NCBI GenBank assembly: GCA_963754305.1
Contig: CAVWFR010000010.1
Coordinates: forward strand, 124,001-188,000
Length of the DNA: 64,000 bases
Origin: DATEDA01 sp963754305
GTDB lineage: Bacteria > Pseudomonadota > Gammaproteobacteria > Burkholderiales > SG8-39
Direction: 5' to 3'
Within the stretch, counting starts at the first letter, position 1. Each line of letters opens with the position of its first letter. Of this stretch, positions 1 through 7,433 are shown one piece after another. Both the position numbers and the translations under genes were made by a program. The notes under the pieces were generated by a model, which saw only the letters and a program-made list of their open reading frames with translations, was not told the origin of the DNA and did not search any database.

Positions 1-1231
1 GCCACAGGGGCCGGCCGTCGCGGCGCCAGTGCAATCCCAGCGACCAGCGCGGCACGGGCTCGCCCGGATACCACTTGCCCTGACCGTGGGCGAGCAGCGC
101 ACCCGGCGCGAAGCGCTCCTGCAGCCGCCACGCGAGCTCCTCCGCGAGCACCCATTTCCTGGGCCCCAGCGCCGCGGTGTTCCATTCCACGCCGTCCATG
201 TCGTCGATCGACACGAACGTCGGTTCGCCGCCCTGGGTGAGCCGCACGCCGCCCGCGTCGAGCTCGCGATCGAGCGCGCGCCCGAGCGCATCGATCTCCG
301 CCCATTGCGCGTCGGCGTAGGGCTTGGTGACGCGCGGGTCCTCGTGGATGCGCGTCACCTTCATCTCGAACGCGAGCGTCGATTCGCACCCGTCGGTGAA
401 GCCGGTGACCGGCGCCGCGCTCGACGGAAACGCGCTCGCCGCGAGCGGGATATGGCCTTCGCCGGCGAGCAGCCCCGAGGTCGGGTCGAGCCCCACCCAG
501 CCCGCGCCGGGGATGTAGACCTCGGCCCAGGCGTGGAGATCGGTGAAATCTTCTTTCGGGCCCGCGAGGCCGTCGAGCGGCTTCATGTCCGCGACGAGCT
601 GGACGAGATAGCCCGAGACGAAGCGCGCCGCGAGCCCGAGATGGCGGAGGATCTGCACCAGGAGCCACCCGGAATCGCGGCACGAGCCCGAGGCGAGCGC
701 GAGCGTCTCGTCGGGCGGTTGCACCCCGGGGGACATGCGCACGAGGTACTTCACCTGCTGTGCAAGCCGCAGATTGAGCGCCACCAGGAAGTCGACGATA
801 TTGGCGCCGGGCCTGAAGCCCTGCCGGCGGAAGTCGGCCAGCCACCGCTCGAGGAGCGGGCCGGATGGCTCCCGCTCGAAGTAGGGCGAGAGCTCCGCGG
901 CGAGCTGCGGCGGGTAGTCGAACGGGAACTGCTCGGCCCAACGCTCGACGAAGAAGTCGAACGGGTTGATCACCGTCATATCGGCCACCAGGTCGACGGT
1001 GATGTCGAGCGCGCGGGCCGGCTCCGGGAAAACGAAGCGCGCGACGTAGTTGCCGTAGGCGTCCTGCTGCCAGTTCACAAAATGCTTCTCCGGCGCGACC
1101 CGCAAGCTGTAACTCGCAATCGGGGTGCGGCAGTGCGGCGCCGGGCGCAAGCGCACCTCGTGCGGCGACAACCCGACCGGGCGGTCGAACGCGTAGAGCG
1201 TGCGGTGCTGGAGGGCGATGCGGATCGTCAT
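1..1231 (-). CDS. Transglutaminase-like protein with start of a C-terminal DUF2126-type region (partial, runs off window)
   Basis: The gene is cut by the window edge; about 410 N-terminal codons are visible from the ATG at 1231. Residues 1-90 look like a bacterial transglutaminase N-terminal beta region. The catalytic core follows, with a probable triad of Cys184 (GSCRDSGW), His233 (DLHAWAEVY) and Asp249 (GLDPTSG). After about residue 330 the sequence passes into a region (LTQGGEPTFVS) typical of the long DUF2126-containing members of about 1100 residues. It lies 52 bases after the Anbu gene in an operon with the alpha-E and ATP-grasp genes. Such enzymes are proposed to cleave or form isopeptide or amide bonds on a peptide tag; that role is inferred from family context and is unproven. 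Confidence 0.85.
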   Translation of the reverse strand, partial: MTIRIALQHRTLYAFDRPVGLSPHEVRLRPAPHCRTPIASYSLRVAPEKHFVNWQQDAYGNYVARFVFPEPARALDITVDLVADMTVINPFDFFVERWAEQFPFDYPPQLAAELSPYFEREPSGPLLERWLADFRRQGFRPGANIVDFLVALNLRLAQQVKYLVRMSPGVQPPDETLALASGSCRDSGWLLVQILRHLGLAARFVSGYLVQLVADMKPLDGLAGPKEDFTDLHAWAEVYIPGAGWVGLDPTSGLLAGEGHIPLAASAFPSSAAPVTGFTDGCESTLAFEMKVTRIHEDPRVTKPYADAQWAEIDALGRALDRELDAGGVRLTQGGEPTFVSIDDMDGVEWNTAALGPRKWVLAEELAWRLQERFAPGALLAHGQGKWYPGEPVPRWSLGLHWRRDGRPLW

Positions 1232-1283
1232 TGCGAAAGCAGGGAGGGGGAACGAGCGAGGCGCGATGCGCCGGCGCCCGCGA

Positions 1284-2027
1284 TCACTGCGCCGGGTCTT
1301 CCCAGTATGGATCCGGGAGCTGGGCGAACACCCGCCGCAGCCCCTCGCCCCACTGGTGGTGGATCATCGTGAAGTAGGGGTCGGTCTCGGTGATGCGCCG
1401 CTGCATCTGCAAGCGGAGCGCATCCCGCGTGTACGTCACCAGATCGATCGGCAGGCCGACCGACACGTTCGAGCGCATCGTCGAGTCGAACGAGATCAGC
1501 ACGCACTTGGCGGCATCGATCAGCGTCGTCGAAGGCTTGACCACCCGGTCGATAATCGGCTTGCCGTACTTCGTCTCGCCGATCTGGAAGAACGGCGTCT
1601 CCGACATCGCCTCGATGAAGTTGCCTTCCTGGTACAGCATGAACAGGCGCTGGCGCTCGCCCTTCACCTGGCCGCCGAGGATGAAGTTCGCGTTGGCGTC
1701 GATGTTGTTCTGGACGAGATAGGCCGCGTCGCGACGCTTCACCTCGCGCAGGCAGTCGCCGAGCATGGTGGCGACCTCGAACATCGAGCCGGCGGTCCAG
1801 AAGTTCGCCGCGGCCTCCGGCCGGCGCGCCTGGCTCTCGAGGAGATTGATCGCGTTTTGCGTGACCGAGAGGTTGCCCGAGCTCAGGATCACGATGACTC
1901 TGTCGCCGGGACGCTCGTACACGGTCATCTTGCGGAAGCTCGAGACGTGATCGACACCCGCGTTCGTGCGCGAGTCCGAGGCGAACACCATGCCGCGATC
2001 GAGCAGCACGCCGACGCAGTAGGTCAT
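1284..2027 (-). CDS. Anbu, proteasome-type peptidase
   Basis: This 247-residue protein starts MTYCVGVLLDRGMVFASDSR. Thr2, exposed once Met1 is removed, would be the N-terminal nucleophile, as in proteasome beta subunits and HslV. The DSRTNAGVDHVSSFRK segment is characteristic of the Anbu (ancestral beta subunit) family, which forms open-ring or helical assemblies and has no known dedicated ATPase. It sits between the alpha-E gene (75 bases upstream) and the transglutaminase gene (52 bases downstream), the conserved four-gene Anbu context. The physiological substrate is not known for the family. HslV is the nearest alternative, but hslU is not adjacent and the sequence reads as Anbu. Confidence 0.9.
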   Translation of the reverse strand: MTYCVGVLLDRGMVFASDSRTNAGVDHVSSFRKMTVYERPGDRVIVILSSGNLSVTQNAINLLESQARRPEAAANFWTAGSMFEVATMLGDCLREVKRRDAAYLVQNNIDANANFILGGQVKGERQRLFMLYQEGNFIEAMSETPFFQIGETKYGKPIIDRVVKPSTTLIDAAKCVLISFDSTMRSNVSVGLPIDLVTYTRDALRLQMQRRITETDPYFTMIHHQWGEGLRRVFAQLPDPYWEDPAQ

Positions 2028-2102
2028 CGCTCGAGCTTCCGCCGGTCCGAGGAACGCGCGATTCTACGCGAGCGCGCCACGGCGCGGGACGCGGCGCTGC
2101 GC

Positions 2103-3062
2103 TCACTGGTAGGTGGGTACGAGGAAATGCTTGTTCAGCTCGACATCGAGCGCATCGATCTGGTCGAGGAACTCGATCAGATACTCGTGCAGCCCGGTCT
2201 TGAAGATCCGCTCGGTCTTGCCGTAGTGGAGGTGGGCGTGGATTTCGCCCGCGAGGCGCTCGGGCTCGAGCCGGTCCTCGTCGCACAGCGCCTGCAAAAT
2301 CTCGTAGATCGCGTTCATGCAGGCGTGGAGGCTGCGCGGGATGTCGTCGCGGAGGATCAGCAGCTCGGCGACTTTGAGCGGGGTGATGACGTCGCGGTAG
2401 ATCTTGCGGTAGGAGCTGAATGCGGACACCGAGCGCAGCAGCGCCGACCATTGGTAGTAGTCCACCGCCCCGCCGACCTCGTCGACGCTCGGCAGCAGCG
2501 TGTGGTATTTCGCGTCGAGGATGCGCGCGGTGTTGTCGGCGCGCTCGATGAACGTGCCGAGCCGGATGAAGCTGTACGCCTCGTCGCGGATCATGGTGCC
2601 GAAGGTTATGCCGCGGAACAGGTGCGAGCGGTCCTTCACCCAATCGAAGAACCTGGACACCCCGCTCGAATGGATGTCGGCGAAGCTCTTCCCGCGCATC
2701 TCGAGCCAGGTCTCGTTCAGGCTCTCCCACATCTCGATCGTGATTGCCCCGCGTTGCGCCCTCGCGTTCTCGCGCGCGATCTGGAGCGACGCGTAGATCG
2801 AAGTCGAGTTGGAGGCGTCGAGCACCATGAAGTGCAGCACGTTCTCCGCCGAGAGCTCGGAGTAGCGCTGGTAGTAGCTCGTCGCGAGCCCGGTGATGAT
2901 GAGCGGCAGGGCCCACGGCTCGGCCCACTTCTCGCCCGGCTCCATGATCCGGTACGGGAGGAGCGACATGCGGTAGGTGACATCCAGCATCCGCGCGGTG
3001 TTCTCCGCACGCTCGGTGTGGCGCGACATCCAGTAGAGATCGTTGGCGGTTCGGCTCAGCAT
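2103..3062 (-). CDS. Alpha-E domain protein (DUF403)
   Basis: This 319-residue, mostly helical protein starts MLSRTANDLYWMSRHTERAENTARM, the typical opening of alpha-E proteins. The family is named for its conserved acidic residues and has no solved biochemical role. Its genes almost always lie next to a circularly permuted ATP-grasp gene, as here (51 bases downstream of it). It precedes the Anbu gene by 75 bases on the same strand, so it is the second gene of the operon. It has no signal peptide or membrane segment. I infer an accessory or substrate-binding role for a peptide-tagging system; no catalytic residues can be assigned. Confidence 0.88.
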   Translation of the reverse strand: MLSRTANDLYWMSRHTERAENTARMLDVTYRMSLLPYRIMEPGEKWAEPWALPLIITGLATSYYQRYSELSAENVLHFMVLDASNSTSIYASLQIARENARAQRGAITIEMWESLNETWLEMRGKSFADIHSSGVSRFFDWVKDRSHLFRGITFGTMIRDEAYSFIRLGTFIERADNTARILDAKYHTLLPSVDEVGGAVDYYQWSALLRSVSAFSSYRKIYRDVITPLKVAELLILRDDIPRSLHACMNAIYEILQALCDEDRLEPERLAGEIHAHLHYGKTERIFKTGLHEYLIEFLDQIDALDVELNKHFLVPTYQ

Positions 3063-3113
3063 GCGGCAGAGTGCCCTATCTTCTGCTCCATCGGGGGTGT
3101 GGCGACCAGAGGG

Positions 3114-4538
3114 CTACCGTTCGAGCACCCAGGTGTCCTTCGTTCCCCCGCCCTGGGAGGAGTTGACGACGAGCGAGCCTTCCTTCAATGCGACTCGCGT
3201 GAGCCCGCCCGGCACCATGCGCGATTCCTTGCCCGACAGCACGAAGGGGCGCAGATCCACGTGACGCGGGGCGATGCCGCTCTCCACGAACGTCGGGCAC
3301 GTCGAGAGCGCGAGGGTCGGCTGGGCGATGTACTTCTCGGGATTGGCGAGGATCCGCTCGCGGAACTCGGCCTGCTGGGTCAGCGTGGAGGCGGGACCGA
3401 CGAGCATCCCGTAGCCGCCCGAGCCGTGCACCTCCTTCACTACCAGCTCGTGCAGATGCTCGAGCACGTGATGCAGGTCCTCTTTCTTGCGCAGCTGCCA
3501 GGTCGGCACGTTGTTGAGGATCGGCTTCTCGCCCAGGTAGTACTGGATCATCTCCGGCACATGGGGATACATCGACTTGTCGTCGGCCACGCCGGTGCCG
3601 ATCGCGTTGGCGAGAGTGACCCGGCCCGCGCGGTACGCGGAGAAGAGCCCGTGCACGCCGAGCAGCGAGTCCGGGCGGAACACCTCCGGGTCGAGGAAGT
3701 CGTCGTCGACGCGCCGGTAGATGACGTCGACGCGCTTCGGCCCGCGCGTGGTGCGCATGTAAACCGTCTCGTCGCGCACGGCGAGGTCCTGGCCCTCGAC
3801 GAGCTCGATGCCGATCTGCTGCGCGAGAAAGGTGTGCTCGAAGTACGCGGAGTTGTACGATCCCGGCGTGAGCAGCACCACCGTCGGGTCGCTCACCCCG
3901 TCCGGCGCGACCTGCCGCAGCGTGTCGAGCAGCAGATCGGGGTAATGGTCGATCGGCGCCACCTCGTTCCGCGCGAACGCCTCGGGGAAGAGCCGCATCA
4001 TCATCTTGCGGTTCTCCAGCATGTACGAAACGCCCGAAGGCACGCGCAGATTGTCCTCGAGGACGTAGAACTCGCCCGCGCCCGCGCGCACGACGTCGAT
4101 GCCCGCCACGTGGGCGTAGGTATCGCCCGGGACGCGCATCCCCTGCATGACCGAGCGGTACTGCGCGTTCTCCAGCACCTTGCGCGCCGGGATGATCCCG
4201 TCCTTGAGGATCGCCTGCTCGTTGTAGATGTCGCGCAGGAACATGTTGAGCGCGCGCACGCGCTGCGCGAGCCCGCGCTCGAGGCGCTGCCAGTCCGCCG
4301 CCGGGATGATCCGCGGCACGATGTCGAACGGGATCACGCGCTCGGTGCCCGCGTCCTCGCCGTAGACCGCGAAGGTGATGCCGACGCGCTGGAAGAGGAC
4401 GTCCGCCTCCTGCCGCTTCTGGACGAGATATTCGGGCGGGAGCTTGTCGACCCAGTCGGCGTAGGGCCGGTAGTGGGACAGTACGTCTCCGGTGAGGCCA
4501 CGCATCTCGTCGAAGAAGAGCTTTGGGTTGGCCGTCAT
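3114..4538 (-). CDS. Circularly permuted ATP-grasp protein (type 2; DUF404/DUF407)
   Basis: This 474-residue protein opens with KLFFDEMRGLTGDVLSHYRPY and carries ATP-grasp-like blocks, including VHGSGGYGMLVGPAST near residue 355 and SQGGGTKDTWVLER at the C-terminus. The order of the blocks fits the circularly permuted ATP-grasp family. These proteins are predicted to ligate a carboxylate to an amine with ATP, and with the alpha-E, transglutaminase and Anbu partners are proposed to make or remove a small peptide modification. It is the first gene of the four-gene minus-strand operon, with a candidate promoter at 4571-4601. The ligase substrate is unknown. Confidence 0.88.
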   Translation of the reverse strand: MTANPKLFFDEMRGLTGDVLSHYRPYADWVDKLPPEYLVQKRQEADVLFQRVGITFAVYGEDAGTERVIPFDIVPRIIPAADWQRLERGLAQRVRALNMFLRDIYNEQAILKDGIIPARKVLENAQYRSVMQGMRVPGDTYAHVAGIDVVRAGAGEFYVLEDNLRVPSGVSYMLENRKMMMRLFPEAFARNEVAPIDHYPDLLLDTLRQVAPDGVSDPTVVLLTPGSYNSAYFEHTFLAQQIGIELVEGQDLAVRDETVYMRTTRGPKRVDVIYRRVDDDFLDPEVFRPDSLLGVHGLFSAYRAGRVTLANAIGTGVADDKSMYPHVPEMIQYYLGEKPILNNVPTWQLRKKEDLHHVLEHLHELVVKEVHGSGGYGMLVGPASTLTQQAEFRERILANPEKYIAQPTLALSTCPTFVESGIAPRHVDLRPFVLSGKESRMVPGGLTRVALKEGSLVVNSSQGGGTKDTWVLER

Positions 4539-4570
4539 GGGCGCGGAGGGATTTTCCAGAGTGAGCGGCT

Positions 4571-4601
4571 AGTCTAGCGCACCGAATCCAGGCGTGAGCA
4601 A
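4571..4601 (-). promoter_or_regulatory. Candidate promoter of the ATP-grasp/alpha-E/Anbu operon
   Basis: On the minus strand a -35-like TTGCTC (4601-4596) and a -10-like TAGACT (4576-4571) are separated by 19 bases, about 33 bases upstream of the ATP-grasp start codon. The spacing is longer than ideal, so this is only a plausible sigma70 promoter. Confidence 0.4.
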
Positions 4602-4730
4602 CGCCCGTGCCAGTGCGGTGTGCGGCAGATGCGCCACCCCAGCGCCCTTCGGCGCACCGCGTGGGTGCGGGCGGGCCATGCGCTGGTGCGTAGCATCGCT
4701 GGACCTGCCGGATCACCCGCGACCGCTTGC

Positions 4731-4736
4731 TATACT
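4731..4736 (+). promoter_or_regulatory. Candidate extended -10 promoter for the 4807 gene
   Basis: The hexamer TATACT is preceded by TTGC, giving an extended -10 (TGN-TATACT), about 70 bases upstream of the ATG at 4807. I see no convincing -35 box, as is common for extended -10 promoters. Confidence 0.45.
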
Positions 4737-4806
4737 CGGCTGGCGCCCCTCTCGAGACAGATCGCCGGCAGTCCGGCAAGACGCGTCGGCGCGGGTGCGG
4801 GACATC

Positions 4807-5661
4807 ATGGCGAGGCGGATCACCGCGACCATCACCGTCGAAGGCGACGCCGCGCGGCTGGCGGCCTACCGGCGCCGTGCCAACGAGCTGCTCGAGGCGG
4901 AGTTCGGCGAGCCCTACCGCGAGCTCCACACCGCCGGCCGGCTGCACTGGCAGCTGAAGGGTGCCGGCGTGCCCTATCCGCCGTTCGTCACCGCTTCGGC
5001 CGAGTTGCCGGAGCTCGTCGTCGAGGTGCAGTGGGACGAGGACGGAGCGGGCGGCCGGGCGACGATCCAGGGCGGCCGGCTGACGCAGCAAACTGCGGCC
5101 GCCGGCCCGGCAGCTGGCACCGATGCGTACGAGCTGCGCGTCGACCGCGACGGTACGCTCGCGCTCGCGGTCGCGTGCCGGGGCCGACAGCGAGGCGAGG
5201 GGATCGAGGAATGGATCGGCTACGCCGTCACGTCGACCCGGCATGGGTTCTTCCACCTGGAGCGTCACGGTGAGCGCGCGGTGCTGGAGGCGACCGACGG
5301 CATCGCGCCCGATTGGGCCGAACGCTGGACCCTCTTGGGCGACCGTGTCGACCACGCCGCGCTCACTCCGCGGGTGCCGATCGAGCGAAGTCTTGCCGCT
5401 GAGCTCGACGGCCTGGCGAACGACTTCGCCGACGAGTGGATCTGGTTCGCTGCGAGCCCGAGCGCGGACACCGCGATCGAGCGGAGCCGGTATGCGGCTT
5501 ACGGGCTCGAGACGAGCGCCGCCAACGTCCGTTCGGTGAAGCTCAAGACGGTGCTGCAAACGTTGCCGGGCGGCGGGTTCGTGCTCGAAGCGATCGATCC
5601 CGCCGTGCGCGCGCTCGCCGCGCTGGTGGGGCGACACTGGCTGCAGACTGACCGACACTGA
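4807..5661 (+). CDS. Conserved-looking hypothetical protein
   Basis: I do not recognise this 284-residue protein. I chose the ATG at 4807 (MARRITATITVEG) because coding-like sequence starts there and an extended -10 element lies just upstream. The reading frame stays open further 5' to 4594 but crosses that promoter. The protein has no signal peptide, membrane segment or recognisable catalytic motif. It is rich in beta-strand-like segments with charged residues (LPELVVEVQWDEDG; SRHGFFHLERHGERAV). Ten bases separate it from the alpha/beta hydrolase gene, so the two are probably co-transcribed. Function cannot be assigned. Confidence 0.65.
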   Translation: MARRITATITVEGDAARLAAYRRRANELLEAEFGEPYRELHTAGRLHWQLKGAGVPYPPFVTASAELPELVVEVQWDEDGAGGRATIQGGRLTQQTAAAGPAAGTDAYELRVDRDGTLALAVACRGRQRGEGIEEWIGYAVTSTRHGFFHLERHGERAVLEATDGIAPDWAERWTLLGDRVDHAALTPRVPIERSLAAELDGLANDFADEWIWFAASPSADTAIERSRYAAYGLETSAANVRSVKLKTVLQTLPGGGFVLEAIDPAVRALAALVGRHWLQTDRH

Positions 5662-5671
5662 GGATCACGCC

Positions 5672-6532
5672 TTGACCGAACTGTTCCGCCGCGAAAACGT
5701 ACTTTGCGCCGGCCTCTCCGGCCTCCATCGGCTCTCCTACGTCGAATGGGGCGATGCGGCGAACCCTCGCGTCCTGATGTGCGTACATGGCCTGACGCGC
5801 TCCGCGCGCGATTTCGATCCCTTCGCGCGCGCGCTGAGCGGGCACTACCGCGTGGTCTGTCCCGACATGCCGGGGCGCGGCGAGAGCGACTGGCTCGAGA
5901 ACCCGATGGATTACGCGACGCCCCTGTACGTCGGCAGTCTCGTCACGCTGATCGCCAGGCTGGGCGTCGAGTCGGTCGACTGGGTCGGTACATCGATGGG
6001 CGGCCTGATCGGGATGGCGCTCGCCTCGCTCGCGAAGAACCCGATCCGGCGCCTCGTGCTGAACGAGGCCGGCGCGGTCGTGAGCGGCGTCTCGCTGAAT
6101 CGAATCGGCGCCTATGTCGGCAAGGCGCCCGTGTTCTCGAGCTTCGACGCCGCGGTCAACTACGTCCGCACGGTCAGCGTGTTCTTCGGCCCGCATACCG
6201 ACGCCGAGTGGCGCTTTCTTGCCGAGCACTACGTCCGGCGGCAGCCCGACGGCAGGTACCGCGTCCACTACGATCCGGCGATCGCGGTGCCGTTCAATGC
6301 CGCTGCCCCGCACCGGGATGTCGAACTGTGGCCGGTCTGGGAGGCGATCCGATGCCCGACGCTCGTGATCCGCGGAGGGCTGTCGGACCTCCTGAGCCGC
6401 GAGACCGTCGAGCGGATGAAGATCACCGGGCCGCACGCCCAGGCGATCGAGCTGCCCGGCATCGGGCACGCGCCGACGCTCATGCACCAGGATCAGATCG
6501 AGATCGTCAGCGCGTTCCTGCTGCGAGACTAA
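5672..6532 (+). CDS. Alpha/beta hydrolase
   Basis: This 286-residue protein has an alpha/beta-hydrolase fold: an oxyanion-type HG at residues 39-40, the nucleophile elbow GTSMGG with Ser108, and likely Asp239 (GGLSDLL) and His266 (GIGHAPTLM) to complete the triad. It has no signal peptide, so it should be cytosolic. The start codon is TTG, ten bases after the stop of the unknown 4807 gene, which suggests translational coupling in a two-gene operon. The substrate cannot be read from sequence; esters, lactones or C-C bonds are possible in this superfamily. The RRLVLNEAG segment is typical of the C-C hydrolase/esterase type. Confidence 0.85.
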   Translation: MTELFRRENVLCAGLSGLHRLSYVEWGDAANPRVLMCVHGLTRSARDFDPFARALSGHYRVVCPDMPGRGESDWLENPMDYATPLYVGSLVTLIARLGVESVDWVGTSMGGLIGMALASLAKNPIRRLVLNEAGAVVSGVSLNRIGAYVGKAPVFSSFDAAVNYVRTVSVFFGPHTDAEWRFLAEHYVRRQPDGRYRVHYDPAIAVPFNAAAPHRDVELWPVWEAIRCPTLVIRGGLSDLLSRETVERMKITGPHAQAIELPGIGHAPTLMHQDQIEIVSAFLLRD

Positions 6533-6548
6533 AGGGCGAGAAGCGCAG

Positions 6549-7343
6549 CTAGCCTTCCGCCTTGGGCAAACGCGCCACCGGGTCCTGCCGATAGAACAGC
6601 GCGAGCTGGTCGTAGAGCGCGGGGAACTCGTCCTTGAGCGCATGCGGGTCGGTGAAGAAGGTCTCGCTCGCGACCGCGAAGAACTCCGCGGGATGCTCGG
6701 CGGCGTACGGATCCAGCAGCGTCTCCTGTTCGCGCTCCACCATGCCGACGAAACGCGCATAGGCCGATTCGAGCGCGCGCTCCCACGCCGCGCGATCCAT
6801 TTCGGCGTGGGGCGCCGGGCAGCCGTCGGCCTCGCCGCTCAGCATGTCGATCTTGTGCGCGAACTCGTGGATGATCACGTTGTACCCCGGCTCGCCGCCT
6901 TCTTCGGGCGCTGCCGCGCCGAGCGCGACGTCTTCCCACGAGAGCAGCACCGGACCGCCGGGCCAGGCCTCGCCCGACAGTTCGTCGTCCCATTCGTGCA
7001 GCACCCCGTCCTCGTCGAGCTCCTGCCGGCGCACGCGGAACTCGCTCGGGTAGACCACGATGCCCACCCAGCCGTCGTAGGGATCGAGCCCGAGGTTGAG
7101 CACCGGCAGCACCGCCTGGACGGCGATCGCGAGCCGGATCTCGTCGGTCAGTACGAGCCCGCCGGCGCCATGCATCTCCTTCTCGTGCAGGAAGAGCAGC
7201 GCGAGCTCGCGTAGGCGTGCGAGCTCCGCGTCCCCCATTCCGGCGAGGAACGGGAGGGCGGCGATGACGCGCTGCCACAGCGCGTCGTCGATCGGGGCGC
7301 CCCGAAGGATGCGCTTGCGGCGCCAGGTGCGGAACAACGTCAT
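6549..7343 (-). CDS. Zinc-dependent peptidase of the MtfA/M90 family
   Basis: The 264-residue protein carries the zincin motif HEFAHKID at residues 159-166, with His159 and His163 as zinc ligands and Glu160 as catalytic base. Conserved family blocks include FLHEKEMHGAGGLVLTDEIR and SEFRVRRQELDEDGV. The length matches E. coli MtfA, an aminopeptidase that binds the Mlc repressor and affects ptsG expression. Many betaproteobacteria lack that glucose PTS, so the partner here may differ. The gene is convergent with the hydrolase gene (16 bases apart) and divergent from relA, with 90 bases between their starts. Confidence 0.88.
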   Translation of the reverse strand: MTLFRTWRRKRILRGAPIDDALWQRVIAALPFLAGMGDAELARLRELALLFLHEKEMHGAGGLVLTDEIRLAIAVQAVLPVLNLGLDPYDGWVGIVVYPSEFRVRRQELDEDGVLHEWDDELSGEAWPGGPVLLSWEDVALGAAAPEEGGEPGYNVIIHEFAHKIDMLSGEADGCPAPHAEMDRAAWERALESAYARFVGMVEREQETLLDPYAAEHPAEFFAVASETFFTDPHALKDEFPALYDQLALFYRQDPVARLPKAEG

Positions 7344-7433
7344 GCGACGCGGGGTCGGAGAACGATGAGGACGAACGTCCGGGACAAACTTCCGCGACGA
7401 TTATGACGGACGCCGCTCCGCGCGTCCGGTAAC

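Noticed and set aside
1100..1125. PhoB-like unit CTGTAAC inside the transglutaminase gene
   Set aside because: A single unit without a partner at 11 bases and without a -10 box, inside a coding region; chance match.
1200..4577. 1125-codon open frame on the plus strand opposite the Anbu operon
   Set aside because: It is antisense to four recognisable genes and has the Arg/Val/His/Glu-biased make-up of a shadow frame, with no family motif.
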